A stretch of DNA of 64,000 nucleotides from Vibrio tritonius (GCF_001547935.1 NZ_AP014635.1:620001-684000), one strand, 5' to 3'. Shown: positions 1 through 9,623, counted from the first letter of the stretch. The notes: generated from the letters alone by a model not told the origin. Made by a program: numbers and translations.

Positions 1-50
1 AGAGCTTGAGCTTCTTGTACCGACTCGTTAGTTAGGGTTTCACGTGTCAT
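1..50 (-). CDS. 5' end of an unidentified gene (partial)
   Basis: An ATG reading leftwards opens a frame with no stop up to the window edge, giving 16 complete codons that begin MTRETLTNES. Upstream on its strand is AT-rich sequence shared with the arcB promoter region, so the two genes would be divergent. In E. coli the arcB neighbour is the radical-SAM gene yhcC, but this N-terminus does not resemble what I recall of YhcC, so I give no function. Too little sequence is present for certainty that it is a gene. Confidence 0.45.
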   Translation of the reverse strand, partial: MTRETLTNESVQEAQA

Positions 51-357
51 GGGAATATCTCCAATGTTGTACTCATTATGTATGTGAGCTTTCCATGGCG
101 CGGATAATAGCAACGGGGCTTTTTCACAACTAATTCACATTTTAAAAAAATAGCTCATTTTTTAATGACGGAAATGGGAGTGCAAAATACGTGATCTGGG
201 TAATAAAATCGGCCAACTAATGTTATTTTGTAAAATGAAAGGAAATGAGAGAGAAAGTGGGCGAATCAACTAACTTCAATGGGTTGTGATTGAGAAAGCT
301 GACGAATAGGGCATAAACACGCTAGACTAGCACTAATTCATTCCTATGGAGTTTTGA
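51..357. other. Intergenic region upstream of arcB
   Basis: This is about 300 bases of AT-rich sequence between the divergent partial gene and arcB. The only clear element is the arcB ribosome-binding site GGAG, six bases before its ATG. I found no convincing FNR or ArcA box, no strong hairpin and no additional open frame. Confidence 0.5.
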
Positions 358-2700
358 ATGAAACCAATGAAGAATTTGGCTCAGTATTATGTCGACTTGT
401 TAGTCAAGCTGGGCATTTTGCGTTTTTCTATTCTCTTAGCGCTGGCGCTGGTTGCTCTCGCCGTTGTAGTTCAAGTGGGGATTACTTTAGCCCTGAAAGG
501 ACATGTGGATGACATTGATATCGTCCGCTCGGTCTTTTTTGGTTTGCTTATTACTCCATGGGCTGTTTATTTTCTTTCTGTTGTTGTCGATCAGCTTGAA
601 GAGTCGCGTCAGCGTCTCTCTAAATTGGTTTCTAAACTGAAAGATATGCGCTCACGCGATCAGGAATTGAATCAGAAACTGCAGCAGAATATAGTCAAAC
701 TTAATCAAGAAATTGAAGAGCGAATAAAAGCGGAAGAAGCACGTGAGATTGCGATGGTCGACTTGGAAAACGAAGTCCATCAGCGTGAAAAAACGCAACT
801 TGAACTGGCGGAACGTACGGCCTTGTTACGTTCTTTTATTGATGCATCACCTGATCTGATTTATTACCGTAATGCAAAAGGTGAGTTTTCTGGCTGTAAC
901 CGTGCCATGGAAGAGTTGACTGGACGCAGTGAGCACGAATTGGTGGGGCTAACGCCGTGGGATGTGTATCGCAAAGAGATTGCTCAATCGATTGTGGAAA
1001 CTGACCAAGATGTATTCAAAACCAATAGTTCGATTACCTATGAACAATGGCTTGAGTATCCTGATGGAAGTAAGAGCTTTTTTGAACTGCGTAAGGTACC
1101 TTTTTATAGCAAAGATGGTGATCACCTAGGCCTAGTCGGATTTGGTCGTGATATTACCGAGCGTAAACGTCATGAAGAGTCTTTAGAGAAAGCGTCACGG
1201 GATAAAACCACCTTCATTTCTACTATTAGCCATGAATTGCGTACGCCCCTTAATGGTATCGTGGGTTTAAGCCGTATGTTACTGGATTCGCCGTTGACTC
1301 AAGAGCAGCACAAGTACATGCAGACGATCAATGTGAGCGCAGTAACGTTAGGTAATATTTTTAACGATATTATTGATATGGATAAGTTTGATCGTCGTAA
1401 GCTGGAGCTTTTCCCTGCATCGCTTGATTTCGATGAGTTTGTGGTTGAACTAGAGAGCCTTTCTACCCTAATGGCAGAGCAGAAAGGATTGCGTTTTGAC
1501 CTTGACCGACTGACAGACTTGCCCCATTTGATTGAGGTTGATGCAACGCGTCTACGCCAGGTTTTGTGGAATATTATCAGTAATGCGGTGAAATTCACGA
1601 AAGAAGGCGGCATTGTGATGACGGTCAGTGCTGAGATTGAAGACGACTTTGCTGATATTATTATGGATATTGAAGATACTGGAATTGGCATTCCAGAAAG
1701 TGAAGTCGATAAAATCTTTGCCATGTATTATCAGGTGAAATCAGGTAAAGATAATCTTCATGCCGTCGGAACTGGTATTGGTTTATCTGTGTCTCGTCAG
1801 CTGATTAACCTGATGGGCGGTGACATTACGGTGAGCAGTGAAGAGGGCTTTGGTAGCACGTTCACCGTTACGATTCGTGTTCCTGTTATTCATGAGGAGG
1901 AAGATCATTCGATTCAGTATGAGTCGCAACGACCTTTAAATATCTTTATGGTCGAAGATATTCCTCTCAATATTACGGTTGCTCGCTCTTTACTGGAATC
2001 TTTAGGACATAAGGTTTCTGTCGCGATGACAGGGGAAGAAGCAAAAGCCAATTTTGACCCAGAGGTGTATGATTTGGTTTTCTTGGATATTCAATTACCT
2101 GATATGACAGGGTTTGATATAGCCAAAGATTTTCGTTCCCGTTATAAGCAGTTACCACCTCTGGTGGCATTAACAGCCAATGTATTGAAGAACAAAGATG
2201 AATATCGTCAAAAAGGCATGGATGATGCTATCAGCAAGCCGTTGTCTGTTGGCGCGGTTCAAGAGGTACTAGCAAAAATGACTGGTAAAGAGCTCCCCCA
2301 AACGTCTCAGGTGCAGGAATCGGCGCAGAGTGCGATCGGAAACGAAGTTTATTCAAGGCTTCTTGATTTGGATATGTTAGAGTCGTACGTCAGTATTGTT
2401 GGTGCTCAACCTGTCATTGAAAGTGTTCAGCTCTTTGAAGAGATGATGCCTTCCTATTTGGCGGTGTTGGATTCGAATATGGTCGCTAAGGATCAACAGG
2501 GTATCGCCTCCGAAGCGCATAAAATTAAAGGGGCTGCAGGCTCTATTGGCTTGAAACATATTCAGAGTGTGGCGCAAAAGGCCCAAACTCCAGACGCCCC
2601 AGCTTGGTGGGAAAACATCACCGACTGGGTAGATGAAATCAAAAATGACTATCAGTCTGACATTCAAGTGCTAAAACAGTGGTTAGCTCAAAGGAAATAG
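358..2700 (+). CDS. arcB: ArcB, hybrid sensor histidine kinase of aerobic respiration control
   Basis: ArcB senses the quinone pool at the inner membrane and phosphorylates ArcA through a His-Asp-His-Asp relay. At 780 residues it is collinear with E. coli ArcB. Two membrane helices (about 22-45 and 57-78) are followed by a coiled coil (about 80-150), a PAS domain (about 155-270), a kinase core with the phospho-acceptor His292 in the motif SHELRTPLNG, an ATPase domain with GTGIGLS, a receiver domain with Asp577 in FLDIQLPD, and a C-terminal HPt domain with His721 in EAHKIKGAAG. PAS Cys180 is present, but the residue matching E. coli Cys241 is Phe. A lipoprotein gene starts one base after the stop, so the two are probably co-transcribed. 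The cognate regulator arcA lies convergently just beyond. Confidence 0.97.
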   Translation: MKPMKNLAQYYVDLLVKLGILRFSILLALALVALAVVVQVGITLALKGHVDDIDIVRSVFFGLLITPWAVYFLSVVVDQLEESRQRLSKLVSKLKDMRSRDQELNQKLQQNIVKLNQEIEERIKAEEAREIAMVDLENEVHQREKTQLELAERTALLRSFIDASPDLIYYRNAKGEFSGCNRAMEELTGRSEHELVGLTPWDVYRKEIAQSIVETDQDVFKTNSSITYEQWLEYPDGSKSFFELRKVPFYSKDGDHLGLVGFGRDITERKRHEESLEKASRDKTTFISTISHELRTPLNGIVGLSRMLLDSPLTQEQHKYMQTINVSAVTLGNIFNDIIDMDKFDRRKLELFPASLDFDEFVVELESLSTLMAEQKGLRFDLDRLTDLPHLIEVDATRLRQVLWNIISNAVKFTKEGGIVMTVSAEIEDDFADIIMDIEDTGIGIPESEVDKIFAMYYQVKSGKDNLHAVGTGIGLSVSRQLINLMGGDITVSSEEGFGSTFTVTIRVPVIHEEEDHSIQYESQRPLNIFMVEDIPLNITVARSLLESLGHKVSVAMTGEEAKANFDPEVYDLVFLDIQLPDMTGFDIAKDFRSRYKQLPPLVALTANVLKNKDEYRQKGMDDAISKPLSVGAVQEVLAKMTGKELPQTSQVQESAQSAIGNEVYSRLLDLDMLESYVSIVGAQPVIESVQLFEEMMPSYLAVLDSNMVAKDQQGIASEAHKIKGAAGSIGLKHIQSVAQKAQTPDAPAWWENITDWVDEIKNDYQSDIQVLKQWLAQRK

Positions 2701-2701
2701 T

Positions 2702-3151
2702 ATGAAAAAGTTCGCTTTACTCGCTTTGGTCTGTTTTTTGACCGCATGCTCCTTCTCTCCAAATGTGAACTGGGAGCAGGGTAACTTGGCTGAATTGGCT
2801 CACATTGATGTTGAGCTTAAAAGCAATTTGTGGACTGATTTATTACCGAATGCCGATAAGTCAGCTCAAACACGTAACTTAAACGGAACGTTAACACTAA
2901 CGACTTCTGGCGAGTTGCCTGCTGATTTGACGGTTAAGCAGATCGTGTTAAAACAAGGCAAGGACTTTTGGGTGATCAATGGTGATGACGTAGAACTGCG
3001 TACTCAAAGTGAAAATGTTTGGGAGGTGGTTTTTCAAACCGAAATTGCATTGCACTTGAATAAAACCGTCGCTGTTGCTTTAGAGTTGCTTGATAGCGAT
3101 GGTGATGTTTGGTTAGTTGAGCGCAAAGTTGATATTGACCGGGTATACTAA
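2702..3151 (+). CDS. Small predicted lipoprotein, function unknown
   Basis: This 149-residue protein begins with a lipoprotein signal peptide: Lys-Lys, a hydrophobic stretch, then the lipobox LTAC with Cys16 as the likely lipidated residue. The mature part has no recognisable catalytic motif and looks like a beta-sandwich with alternating hydrophobic residues. Its ATG is one base after the arcB stop, which indicates translational coupling or at least co-transcription with the sensor kinase. Being membrane-anchored and coupled to arcB it might modulate the Arc system, but that is inference from position only. A bidirectional terminator separates it from arcA. Confidence 0.85.
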   Translation: MKKFALLALVCFLTACSFSPNVNWEQGNLAELAHIDVELKSNLWTDLLPNADKSAQTRNLNGTLTLTTSGELPADLTVKQIVLKQGKDFWVINGDDVELRTQSENVWEVVFQTEIALHLNKTVAVALELLDSDGDVWLVERKVDIDRVY

Positions 3152-3165
3152 AATTAGCCTCTTAT

Positions 3166-3195
3166 AAAAAAGCCCTGAATAATCAGGGCTTTTTT
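3166..3195. terminator. Bidirectional rho-independent terminator between the lipoprotein gene and arcA
   Basis: A hairpin with arms AAGCCCTGA/TCAGGGCTT is flanked by an A run on the left and a T run on the right, so it can terminate both convergent genes. Confidence 0.9.
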
Positions 3196-3212
3196 GATTA
3201 GACTAAATAGTC

Positions 3213-3929
3213 TTAATCTTCTAAGTCACCACAGAAACGGTAACCTTCACCATGAATCGTTGCGATAATTTCTGGTGTACCAGAAACAGATTCAAAGTGC
3301 TTACGAATACGACGAATCGTAACGTCTACTGTGCGATCGTGCGGTTTTAGTTCACGGCCAGTCATTTTCTTCAATAGGTCGGCACGAGTCTGAATTTTGC
3401 CCGGGTTTTCACAGAAGTGAAGTAATGCACGGAATTCAGAGCGAGGCAATTTATAACCATCACCACTAGGGCTAATCAAAGAGCGACTGTTGATGTCGAG
3501 CACCCAACCGTTAAACTCATATTTTTCTACAGAACGTTTTTCTTCTTGTGAAGCGCTTGCATTCATTGAACGGCTTAGCAGGTTACGTGCACGAATAGTC
3601 AATTCACGAGGGTTGAATGGTTTGGTGATGTAATCATCAGCACCAATTTCCAATCCTAGGATTTTATCGACTTCATTATCTCGACCAGTCAGGAACATTA
3701 GGGCAACATTCGCTTGTTCGCGGAGTTCGCGAGCGAGCAGCAGACCATTTTTGCCCGGCAAGTTGATATCCATAATCACTAAGTTAATTGGGTGCTCAGA
3801 AAGCACATGGTGCATATCTTCACCATTACTTGCTTCAAAAACAGCGTATCCCTCTGCTTCAAAAATGCTCTTTAGAGTGTTACGAGTTACTTGCTCGTCT
3901 TCAACAATAAGAATCTGCGGGGTTTGCAT
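3213..3929 (-). CDS. arcA: ArcA, response regulator of respiratory control
   Basis: ArcA is an OmpR-family DNA-binding regulator that, when phosphorylated by ArcB, represses aerobic metabolism genes under low oxygen. The 238-residue product has an N-terminal receiver domain with acidic residues at 11-12, the phospho-acceptor Asp54 in IMDINLPG and the switch lysine in [11 protein letters not shown]-terminal winged helix-turn-helix follows (about 135-235). Length and motif positions match E. coli ArcA. It is convergent with arcB and its lipoprotein, an arrangement that keeps sensor and regulator close. A perfect FNR box about 250 bp upstream suggests anaerobic induction, as known for E. coli arcA. 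Confidence 0.97.
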   Translation of the reverse strand: MQTPQILIVEDEQVTRNTLKSIFEAEGYAVFEASNGEDMHHVLSEHPINLVIMDINLPGKNGLLLARELREQANVALMFLTGRDNEVDKILGLEIGADDYITKPFNPRELTIRARNLLSRSMNASASQEEKRSVEKYEFNGWVLDINSRSLISPSGDGYKLPRSEFRALLHFCENPGKIQTRADLLKKMTGRELKPHDRTVDVTIRRIRKHFESVSGTPEIIATIHGEGYRFCGDLED

Positions 3930-4249
3930 TGGCGGTACCTAAAATTGTGAAAAAACTGTGCTAATAGAACTCATTCTAGGCAAAAATATAACATACATGT
4001 AATGTTATGTTGATCATAAACCGATGTATTTTGACTAAATGTTCTCTGATCTCGCCCGCCCTCCTTGGGTTGTAATTACAATTGAAGTCTCCCCACTTCA
4101 AGGTTCTACTAGGCTATGGGCGGATTTTATAATGTTAACAGCATGCTAACAATGACCAAATGTTAATTCCAATCACTTTGTTGATTTACATCAAGAGTTG
4201 TAATCGAAGCGTTATTAACAATCGTAATCAATTGTAAACTGAGGCATTG
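3930..4249. other. Divergent regulatory region between arcA and the DUF3293 gene
   Basis: These 320 noncoding bases hold a perfect FNR box (listed separately) and a short perfect palindrome, TTGTAATTACAA, at about 4070-4081. AT-rich promoter-like sequence lies on both sides. No open frame of note is present. Confidence 0.6.
4181..4194. promoter_or_regulatory. FNR box (perfect TTGAT-N4-ATCAA)
   Basis: The sequence TTGATTTACATCAA matches the FNR consensus at all ten defined positions. It is centred about 62 bp before the DUF3293 start and about 258 bp before arcA. A TAACAA-type -10 around 4216-4221 would place the box near -40, the class II position, for the rightward gene. Leftward it could serve arcA, which is FNR-activated in E. 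coli. Confidence 0.75.
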
Positions 4250-4642
4250 ATGAAAATAAATGCACATCTTTGGCAAAGTTATTCAGAGGTTAAGTTTGAC
4301 TTTGAACAAGACTTTCTCACAAAATGCTATACCGTGATCACAGCTTGGAACCCTAGAAGTCAGAAGTTGTCACATAGTGAGAATTGCCTAAATAATCAAC
4401 GTTTACAGGATGAGCTTGTTGATTATGATTGGGTGAGTGTCACTGTTGGTGATGCGAAATTTGAATGGTTTGAGGAAAGTTTTGCCGTTGCCATGGAGTT
4501 AGAGTCGGCATTGGAGCTAGCTCGCACTTTTGAACAAAATGCCATCTACTACGTAAGAAATAACATACTGTATCTATATTCTTGCGTAGATTCACAGTAC
4601 CTCTCCCTAGGCAATATTCAAGAAAAGATAATAAAAACATAG
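4250..4642 (+). CDS. DUF3293-type protein of unknown function
   Basis: A 130-residue cytosolic protein without signal peptide or membrane segment. I recognise the pattern of the DUF3293 family: an early TAWNPRS-like motif, NN...L, and a conserved EWFEESFAV stretch, with the usual family length of about 130. No function is established that I can name. I start it at the ATG at 4250 rather than the TTG one codon earlier. It lies 50 bp before an RraA-family gene on the same strand, with which it is probably transcribed. A perfect FNR box upstream suggests oxygen-dependent expression. Confidence 0.8.
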   Translation: MKINAHLWQSYSEVKFDFEQDFLTKCYTVITAWNPRSQKLSHSENCLNNQRLQDELVDYDWVSVTVGDAKFEWFEESFAVAMELESALELARTFEQNAIYYVRNNILYLYSCVDSQYLSLGNIQEKIIKT

Positions 4643-4692
4643 CCAAGTTCGTTGTTGAGTGGCTTGGAGACGATAAAAATCAAGGAGGAATG

Positions 4693-5181
4693 ATGAGAGA
4701 CATAACACCGGATATTAGCGATAAATACGGTTCTAAGGTCACATTACTTGATCTACCGTTACAGAACTTCGGCCAACGATTTTCTTTTTGGGGTGAAGTT
4801 GTTACGGTTCGTTGCTATCACGATAACTCGAAAGTGAAAGATATCCTGCAAACCAATGGCAAAGGCAAAGTCTTAGTGGTTGATGGCCATGGCTCATGCC
4901 AACGGGCGTTGATGGGCGATCAAATTGCGATTTCAGCGATTGAGAATGATTGGGAAGGCGTCATTATTTATGGTGCTGTCCGCGATGTCGTTGCTATGTC
5001 TGAAATGGATCTAGGTGTCAAAGCGCTTGGTACATGTCCGATCAAAACAGAGAAGCGTGGGGCTGGCGAAGTGAATGTGAAACTCTCTTTGCAAAATCAA
5101 ATCGTATTGCCGGGAGATTACATTTATGCCGATTGGAATGGCATGCTCATCTCTCCTGTTGAGCTAGATCTGACTTTTTAG
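4693..5181 (+). CDS. RraA-family protein (RNase E regulator paralogue or HMG aldolase-like)
   Basis: A 162-residue protein of the RraA/HMG-CHA aldolase fold. E. coli RraA inhibits RNase E, while related aldolases cleave 4-hydroxy-4-methyl-2-oxoglutarate. The family signature is clear ([24 protein letters not shown]). Asp in MGDQ is followed after exactly 20 residues by Arg-Asp in GAVRD, the D-x20-R-D metal/substrate motif of active aldolases. As I recall it, E. coli RraA has Arg-Gln there. I chose the second of two tandem ATGs because it lies at a normal distance from the strong AGGAGG. Vibrios carry a canonical rraA elsewhere, so this is likely the second copy. Aldolase, oxaloacetate decarboxylase and RNase E-modulating roles all remain possible. 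Confidence 0.88.
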   Translation: MRDITPDISDKYGSKVTLLDLPLQNFGQRFSFWGEVVTVRCYHDNSKVKDILQTNGKGKVLVVDGHGSCQRALMGDQIAISAIENDWEGVIIYGAVRDVVAMSEMDLGVKALGTCPIKTEKRGAGEVNVKLSLQNQIVLPGDYIYADWNGMLISPVELDLTF

Positions 5182-5201
5182 CTTGTGCCACATAGCGTAA
5201 T

Positions 5202-5687
5202 TTAAAAGCGAAATCCTAATCCAACTTCTACATCTTGTTGCCACTCTTGATAACCGAGAGTGGCATGCAAATCTATCTTATCTGATACTCGGTATTGACT
5301 GGAAAACTCGGCAGAAAGGGTATCACTATCCGATTCTTGAAGATCTTTATGATAGGAACTGATCACAGAGTGAAGTGTACTTTTGAGCAATAAGCGGTCG
5401 CTGTATTGATAACTCAGGCCACTCATAAAGCTTTTCTCGGAGAGTTCTGATGATGCACTAGTACCTAAGCTGGTCCCGATAAAGAGATCTATATTTTCAA
5501 ACAGGGAGTAGCGATAACCACTATCCACCACCCATCCATCGACGTTATTGCCATTCTGCTGGCTACTGAAAAACAGCTTGTGCGGCGAAACGGGTGTTGC
5601 AGAATCATCTATGAGTTCTGGTAGCGTGTAAGCTTGTGCCGATACGGATAACAACAAACATGAACTCACTACCCATGCGAGTTTCAT
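5202..5687 (-). CDS. Small exported protein, probable outer-membrane beta-strand protein
   Basis: A 161-residue protein with a Sec signal peptide (MKLAWVVSSC to about SAQA-Y, cleavage near residue 19). The mature part is rich in alternating polar/hydrophobic beta strands and aromatic residues and ends in Phe (VGLGFRF), the usual C-terminal signature of outer-membrane beta-barrels. I do not recognise a named family. It is convergent with the RraA-family gene, 20 bp apart, and divergent from the thr operon. A function cannot be given. Confidence 0.75.
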   Translation of the reverse strand: MKLAWVVSSCLLLSVSAQAYTLPELIDDSATPVSPHKLFFSSQQNGNNVDGWVVDSGYRYSLFENIDLFIGTSLGTSASSELSEKSFMSGLSYQYSDRLLLKSTLHSVISSYHKDLQESDSDTLSAEFSSQYRVSDKIDLHATLGYQEWQQDVEVGLGFRF

Positions 5688-6024
5688 TATTGTTCCCTCT
5701 AATTAATGTGTACCCAAATGACCTCAATTAAACCCCTATGAGTTCTCCACGTAGCGTGCCTTGCAATGAGAAATCCTAGAGAGTCACTTGATTTAAGCAT
5801 AGACGAGTTTAGTCAAATCGTCAGATTGTAATCTCCCCTAAGTCTATGTGCTTTGTACAAAATATCGTTGTTGTGAACAAAAGTAACCGATTCTATAGGG
5901 ATTTTTATTATTTCAAGTGCATATGCGTGGTGGAGGGAAAAAAATACATTTTTTCATTGACTCATTGTGTGAAAATGGGTTAAACGTAGTGTCACGCAAA
6001 CACAAGAGTGACACAAGAACGTCT
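5688..6024 (+). other. thr operon promoter region and untranslated leader
   Basis: This gap separates the exported-protein gene from the thr leader peptide. It contains the proposed thr promoter at 5871-5899 and the first part of the leader RNA. An in-frame upstream GTG (about 5917) could extend the leader peptide, but it has no ribosome-binding site. Confidence 0.5.
5871..5899 (+). promoter_or_regulatory. Probable thr operon promoter
   Basis: A -35 TTGTGA and -10 TATAGG are separated by exactly 17 bp. They sit about 125 bp upstream of the leader peptide, with expected initiation near 5906. Confidence 0.5.
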
Positions 6025-6102
6025 ATGTTATCCATCAGCCTAGTAGTAATGACCACCACCATTATTATTACCGACATTACGCATGTTGGGGCAGGCTGCT
6101 GA
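6025..6102 (+). CDS. thrL: thr operon leader peptide
   Basis: A 25-codon frame encodes a peptide with the block MTTTIIITDIT, rich in Thr and Ile codons, ending VGAGC. It is followed 15 bp later by a strong terminator and then thrA. Ribosome stalling at these codons when Thr- or Ile-tRNA is scarce would prevent the terminator from forming, as established for E. coli thrL (which ends GNGAG). The start is uncertain: the ATG at 6025 has only a weak purine-rich site, and the internal ATG at 6049 would give 17 residues. Confidence 0.8.
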   Translation: MLSISLVVMTTTIIITDITHVGAGC

Positions 6103-6117
6103 GCGTAAACAAATCAC

Positions 6118-6157
6118 AAAAAAAGGCCTGTATCCCAACGATACAGGCCTTTTTTTA
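6118..6157 (+). terminator. thr operon attenuator terminator
   Basis: A perfect hairpin, AGGCCTGTATC, five-base loop CCAAC, GATACAGGCCT, is followed by seven T. It lies between the leader peptide and thrA, about 30 bp before the thrA start. Confidence 0.92.
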
Positions 6158-6187
6158 TACTAATTAAAAATCTTCTCGGAGGAAGGG

Positions 6188-8647
6188 ATGCGAGTATTAA
6201 AGTTTGGGGGTTCGTCGTTAGCGGATGCTGACCGTTTTTTAAGAGCGGCAGATATTATCGCCAATAATGCCAAGCAAGAAGAGGTTGCTGTTGTTCTTTC
6301 AGCACCAGGAAAAACCACCAATAAGCTTGTTGCTATTATCGAAAGTGCTATGCGTGATGGTGAGGCTGAATTGCAAGTAGAACAACTTGAAGGGGAATTT
6401 TACCAGTTGTTCAACAACATTAAAGCAGCTCTGCCAAATATCGATGGCACTGATTTTAGTGAGAAAGTTCGCCAGTCCATGTCCTCACTCCGCTCGTTTG
6501 TTCATGGTATTACCTTGCTGAGTATGTGTCCTGATAACATCAATGCTCGTATTATCAGTAAAGGCGAAAGGATCTCCATCCAATTGATGAAAGCGGTGAT
6601 GGAAGCAAAAGGGCTAAATGCATTTTTAATTGATCCTGTCAGCTATTTAGTGGCGAAAGGAGACTACCTTGAAGCTGCTGTTGATGTTGATGCATCAACA
6701 AAAAAATTCCGTCAAGCACCGCTGCCTGAAAATCATGTTTGTATCATGCCAGGTTTTACAGCGGGTAACGCTAAGCAGGAATTAGTCTGTTTAGGCCGTA
6801 ATGGTTCCGATTACTCTGCTGCAGTACTAGCAGCCTGTTTACGTGCTGATTGTTGTGAGATTTGGACCGATGTTGATGGGGTCTACAACTGTGACCCTCG
6901 TTTGGTTAAAGAAGCACGCCTACTTAAATCACTCAGTTATCAAGAAGCGATGGAGCTCTCTTATTTCGGCGCATCAGTGATGCACCCAAAAACCATCGCT
7001 CCGATTGCTCAATTCCAAATTCCATGCCTGATTAAAAACAGTTTTAATCCACAAGGGGCTGGCACATTAATTGGTCAAGATACTGGTGAAGATCAACTGG
7101 AAATTAAAGGCATTACGACTCTGAGTAACCTGACGATGGTGAACGTTTCAGGTCCAGGAATGAAAGGCATGGTTGGCATGGCAAGTCGTGTATTCAGCAC
7201 CATGTCATCTCACGGAGTGTCTATTGTACTTATTACTCAATCTTCTTCCGAGTACAGTATCAGTTTTTGTATCGAGGCTGAGCATAAGGCGCAGGCTCAA
7301 TTCGCTCTTTCAGAAGAATTTGAACTTGAATTGAAAGATGGTTTGCTTGAGCCGGTCGACTTTATCGACGATCTTGCCATCATTAGTTTAGTGGGAGATG
7401 GTATGCGTACTACTTGTGGTATCGCATCTCAGTTCTTTAATTCATTAGCCGAAGTGCATGTTAATATCATCGCGATCGCACAAGGCTCTTCAGAACGCGC
7501 TATTTCAGCAGTTATTCCTGAAAGCAAGATTTCAGAAGCCGTTAAAACCTGTCATGAGAACTTTTTCAACTCCAAGCACTACCTTGATGTGTTCGTCGTC
7601 GGTGTCGGTGGCGTTGGTGGTGAACTGATTGATCAAATCCATCGTCAACAAGAAAAGCTGGCGCAAAAGGGCACTATTATCCGCGTGTGTGGTTTAGCCA
7701 ATAGCCAAGGGTTGCTTCTCGATAGCGAAGGGTTAGAGCTAGAACACTGGCGTGACCAGCTGAAAAATGTGACAGAAGAGTTTAGTCTGGCTCGATTAAT
7801 TGCCTTGGTTCAACGTAATCACATTATTAACCCAGTATTAGTTGACTGTACTTCAAGTGATGAAATTGCGAGTCAGTATGCCGAGTTCCTTGCTGCGGGC
7901 TTCCATGTGGTGACGCCAAACAAAAAAGCGAATACAGGTAGCATGGCTTACTACCAACAACTGCGTGAAGTTGCGCGTCAATCGCGTCGTAAGTTGATGT
8001 ATGAAACTACTGTTGGTGCTGGCTTGCCTGTCATTGAAAACTTGCAGAACCTTATTGCTGCTGGTGATGAGTTAGAACAGTTCCACGGTATTTTGTCAGG
8101 TTCACTCTCTTTTATCTTTGGTAAACTGGATGAAGGTTTAACTCTAAGCCAAGCAACGTTACTGGCCAAAGACAAAGGCTTTACTGAGCCAGACCCTCGT
8201 GATGACTTATCAGGTATGGATGTCGCACGTAAGTTGCTGATTCTTGCCCGTGAATCGGGGCTTTCTCTCGAGCTTAGTGATGTGGTTGTTGAACCTGCAT
8301 TACCACCAGGTTTTGATGCGAGTGGCAGTGTCGAAGAATTCATTGCTCGCCTGCCAGAAGCGGATGCTTATGTTAGTGAGTTATCTGCGCAAGCGGCTGA
8401 GCAAGGCAAGGTATTACGATATGTGGGTGAAATCTCTGATGGTAAATGTTACGTACGAATTGCCATGGTTGATGAAAACGATCCTATGTACAAAGTAAAA
8501 GAAGGCGAAAACGCATTAGCGTTCTACAGCCGTTATTATCAACCAATCCCATTGGTACTTCGTGGTTATGGCGCAGGTACTGAGGTAACAGCAGCAGGTG
8601 TATTCTCCGACGTGATGCGCACACTTGGCTGGAAATTAGGGGTGTAA
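6188..8647 (+). CDS. thrA: ThrA, bifunctional aspartokinase I / homoserine dehydrogenase I
   Basis: This fused enzyme catalyses the first (aspartate phosphorylation) and third (aspartate semialdehyde reduction) steps towards threonine and methionine. The 819-residue length equals the enterobacterial enzyme. The N-terminal kinase carries KFGGSSLA near residue 4 and GRNGSDYSA near 205. A central tandem ACT region (about 305-460) provides feedback inhibition by threonine. The C-terminal dehydrogenase has the NAD(P)-binding motif [11 protein letters not shown] near residue 472, and the catalytic region contains [16 protein letters not shown]. The start is preceded by GGAGGAAGG. It is the first gene of the attenuated thrABC operon, with thrB four bases after its stop. 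Confidence 0.98.
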   Translation: MRVLKFGGSSLADADRFLRAADIIANNAKQEEVAVVLSAPGKTTNKLVAIIESAMRDGEAELQVEQLEGEFYQLFNNIKAALPNIDGTDFSEKVRQSMSSLRSFVHGITLLSMCPDNINARIISKGERISIQLMKAVMEAKGLNAFLIDPVSYLVAKGDYLEAAVDVDASTKKFRQAPLPENHVCIMPGFTAGNAKQELVCLGRNGSDYSAAVLAACLRADCCEIWTDVDGVYNCDPRLVKEARLLKSLSYQEAMELSYFGASVMHPKTIAPIAQFQIPCLIKNSFNPQGAGTLIGQDTGEDQLEIKGITTLSNLTMVNVSGPGMKGMVGMASRVFSTMSSHGVSIVLITQSSSEYSISFCIEAEHKAQAQFALSEEFELELKDGLLEPVDFIDDLAIISLVGDGMRTTCGIASQFFNSLAEVHVNIIAIAQGSSERAISAVIPESKISEAVKTCHENFFNSKHYLDVFVVGVGGVGGELIDQIHRQQEKLAQKGTIIRVCGLANSQGLLLDSEGLELEHWRDQLKNVTEEFSLARLIALVQRNHIINPVLVDCTSSDEIASQYAEFLAAGFHVVTPNKKANTGSMAYYQQLREVARQSRRKLMYETTVGAGLPVIENLQNLIAAGDELEQFHGILSGSLSFIFGKLDEGLTLSQATLLAKDKGFTEPDPRDDLSGMDVARKLLILARESGLSLELSDVVVEPALPPGFDASGSVEEFIARLPEADAYVSELSAQAAEQGKVLRYVGEISDGKCYVRIAMVDENDPMYKVKEGENALAFYSRYYQPIPLVLRGYGAGTEVTAAGVFSDVMRTLGWKLGV

Positions 8648-8651
8648 TTGA

Positions 8652-9623
8652 ATGAGTTCAAATGACATGGGCGTAGTTGTCTACGCTCCCGCTTCCATTG
8701 GTAATGTCAGTGTTGGTTTCGATGTGTTGGGTGCGGCAGTCTCTCCGGTCGATGGCACTTTGCTTGGCGACCGTGTTGAAGTAAAGACAGGTAATGAACC
8801 TTTTTCTCTAGCAGCGGTTGGACGTTTTGTTGGGAAGTTACCGAGTGACCCTAAAGAAAATATTGTGTATGACTGTTGGCAAGTGTTCGCTCGTGAAATT
8901 GCCAAGAAAAATGTTGAATTAAAGCCTGTCGCCATGACGCTCGAAAAGAACATGCCAATTGGTTCTGGTTTAGGCTCTAGCGCGTGTTCTATTGTTGCCG
9001 CTCTTGATGCGCTAAACCGTTTTCATGGCCAACCTCTGAATGAAACCGAATTGCTCACTCTAATGGGGGAAATGGAAGGTAAAATTTCCGGTGGTGTGCA
9101 CTATGATAACGTGGCGCCATGCTATCTAGGTGGCGTGCAGTTGATGGTGGAAGAGCTGGATATTATTAGCCAAGAAGTGCCATGCTTTGATGATTGGTAT
9201 TGGGTTATGGCGTATCCGGGAATTAAAGTATCAACCGCTGAAGCAAGAGCCATTTTACCAGCACAATACCGTCGCCAAGACATTATTGCCCATGGTCGTT
9301 ACCTTGCTGGTTTTGTGCATGCTTGTCATACTGGGCAGGGTGAATTAGCGGCTAAGATGATCAAGGACGTTATCGCTGAACCTTATCGTCAAAAGTTGTT
9401 GCCGGGTTTTCCTGAAGCTCGTAAATATGCACTGTCTGCCGGTGCGTTGGCGACTGGCATTTCTGGTAGTGGCCCAACGCTGTTTAGCGTATGTAAAGAA
9501 AAAGAGGTGGCTGAACGAGTTGCTCGTTGGCTAGAACAAAATTACGTGCAAAACGATGAAGGGTTTGTACACATTTGTCGATTAGACAAACAAGGTTCGA
9601 AAGTGACAGGAAGTGAGCTATGA
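8652..9623 (+). CDS. thrB: ThrB, homoserine kinase
   Basis: ThrB phosphorylates homoserine to O-phosphohomoserine with ATP. It is a GHMP-family kinase of 323 residues. The N-terminal strand [18 protein letters not shown], the ATP-binding glycine loop [12 protein letters not shown] near residue 97-108, and the C-terminal motif [11 protein letters not shown] are all visible. The ATG at 8652 follows the thrA stop by four bases. An in-frame ATG at 8667 gives a start nearer the E. coli N-terminus. The stop overlaps the thrC start by four bases (ATGA), indicating translational coupling. Confidence 0.97.
   Translation: MSSNDMGVVVYAPASIGNVSVGFDVLGAAVSPVDGTLLGDRVEVKTGNEPFSLAAVGRFVGKLPSDPKENIVYDCWQVFAREIAKKNVELKPVAMTLEKNMPIGSGLGSSACSIVAALDALNRFHGQPLNETELLTLMGEMEGKISGGVHYDNVAPCYLGGVQLMVEELDIISQEVPCFDDWYWVMAYPGIKVSTAEARAILPAQYRRQDIIAHGRYLAGFVHACHTGQGELAAKMIKDVIAEPYRQKLLPGFPEARKYALSAGALATGISGSGPTLFSVCKEKEVAERVARWLEQNYVQNDEGFVHICRLDKQGSKVTGSEL

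Noticed and set aside
3751..3942. Plus-strand open frame opposite arcA
   Set aside because: It lies antisense to the arcA receiver domain, has no ribosome-binding site and encodes no recognisable protein. It mirrors the coding constraints of arcA.
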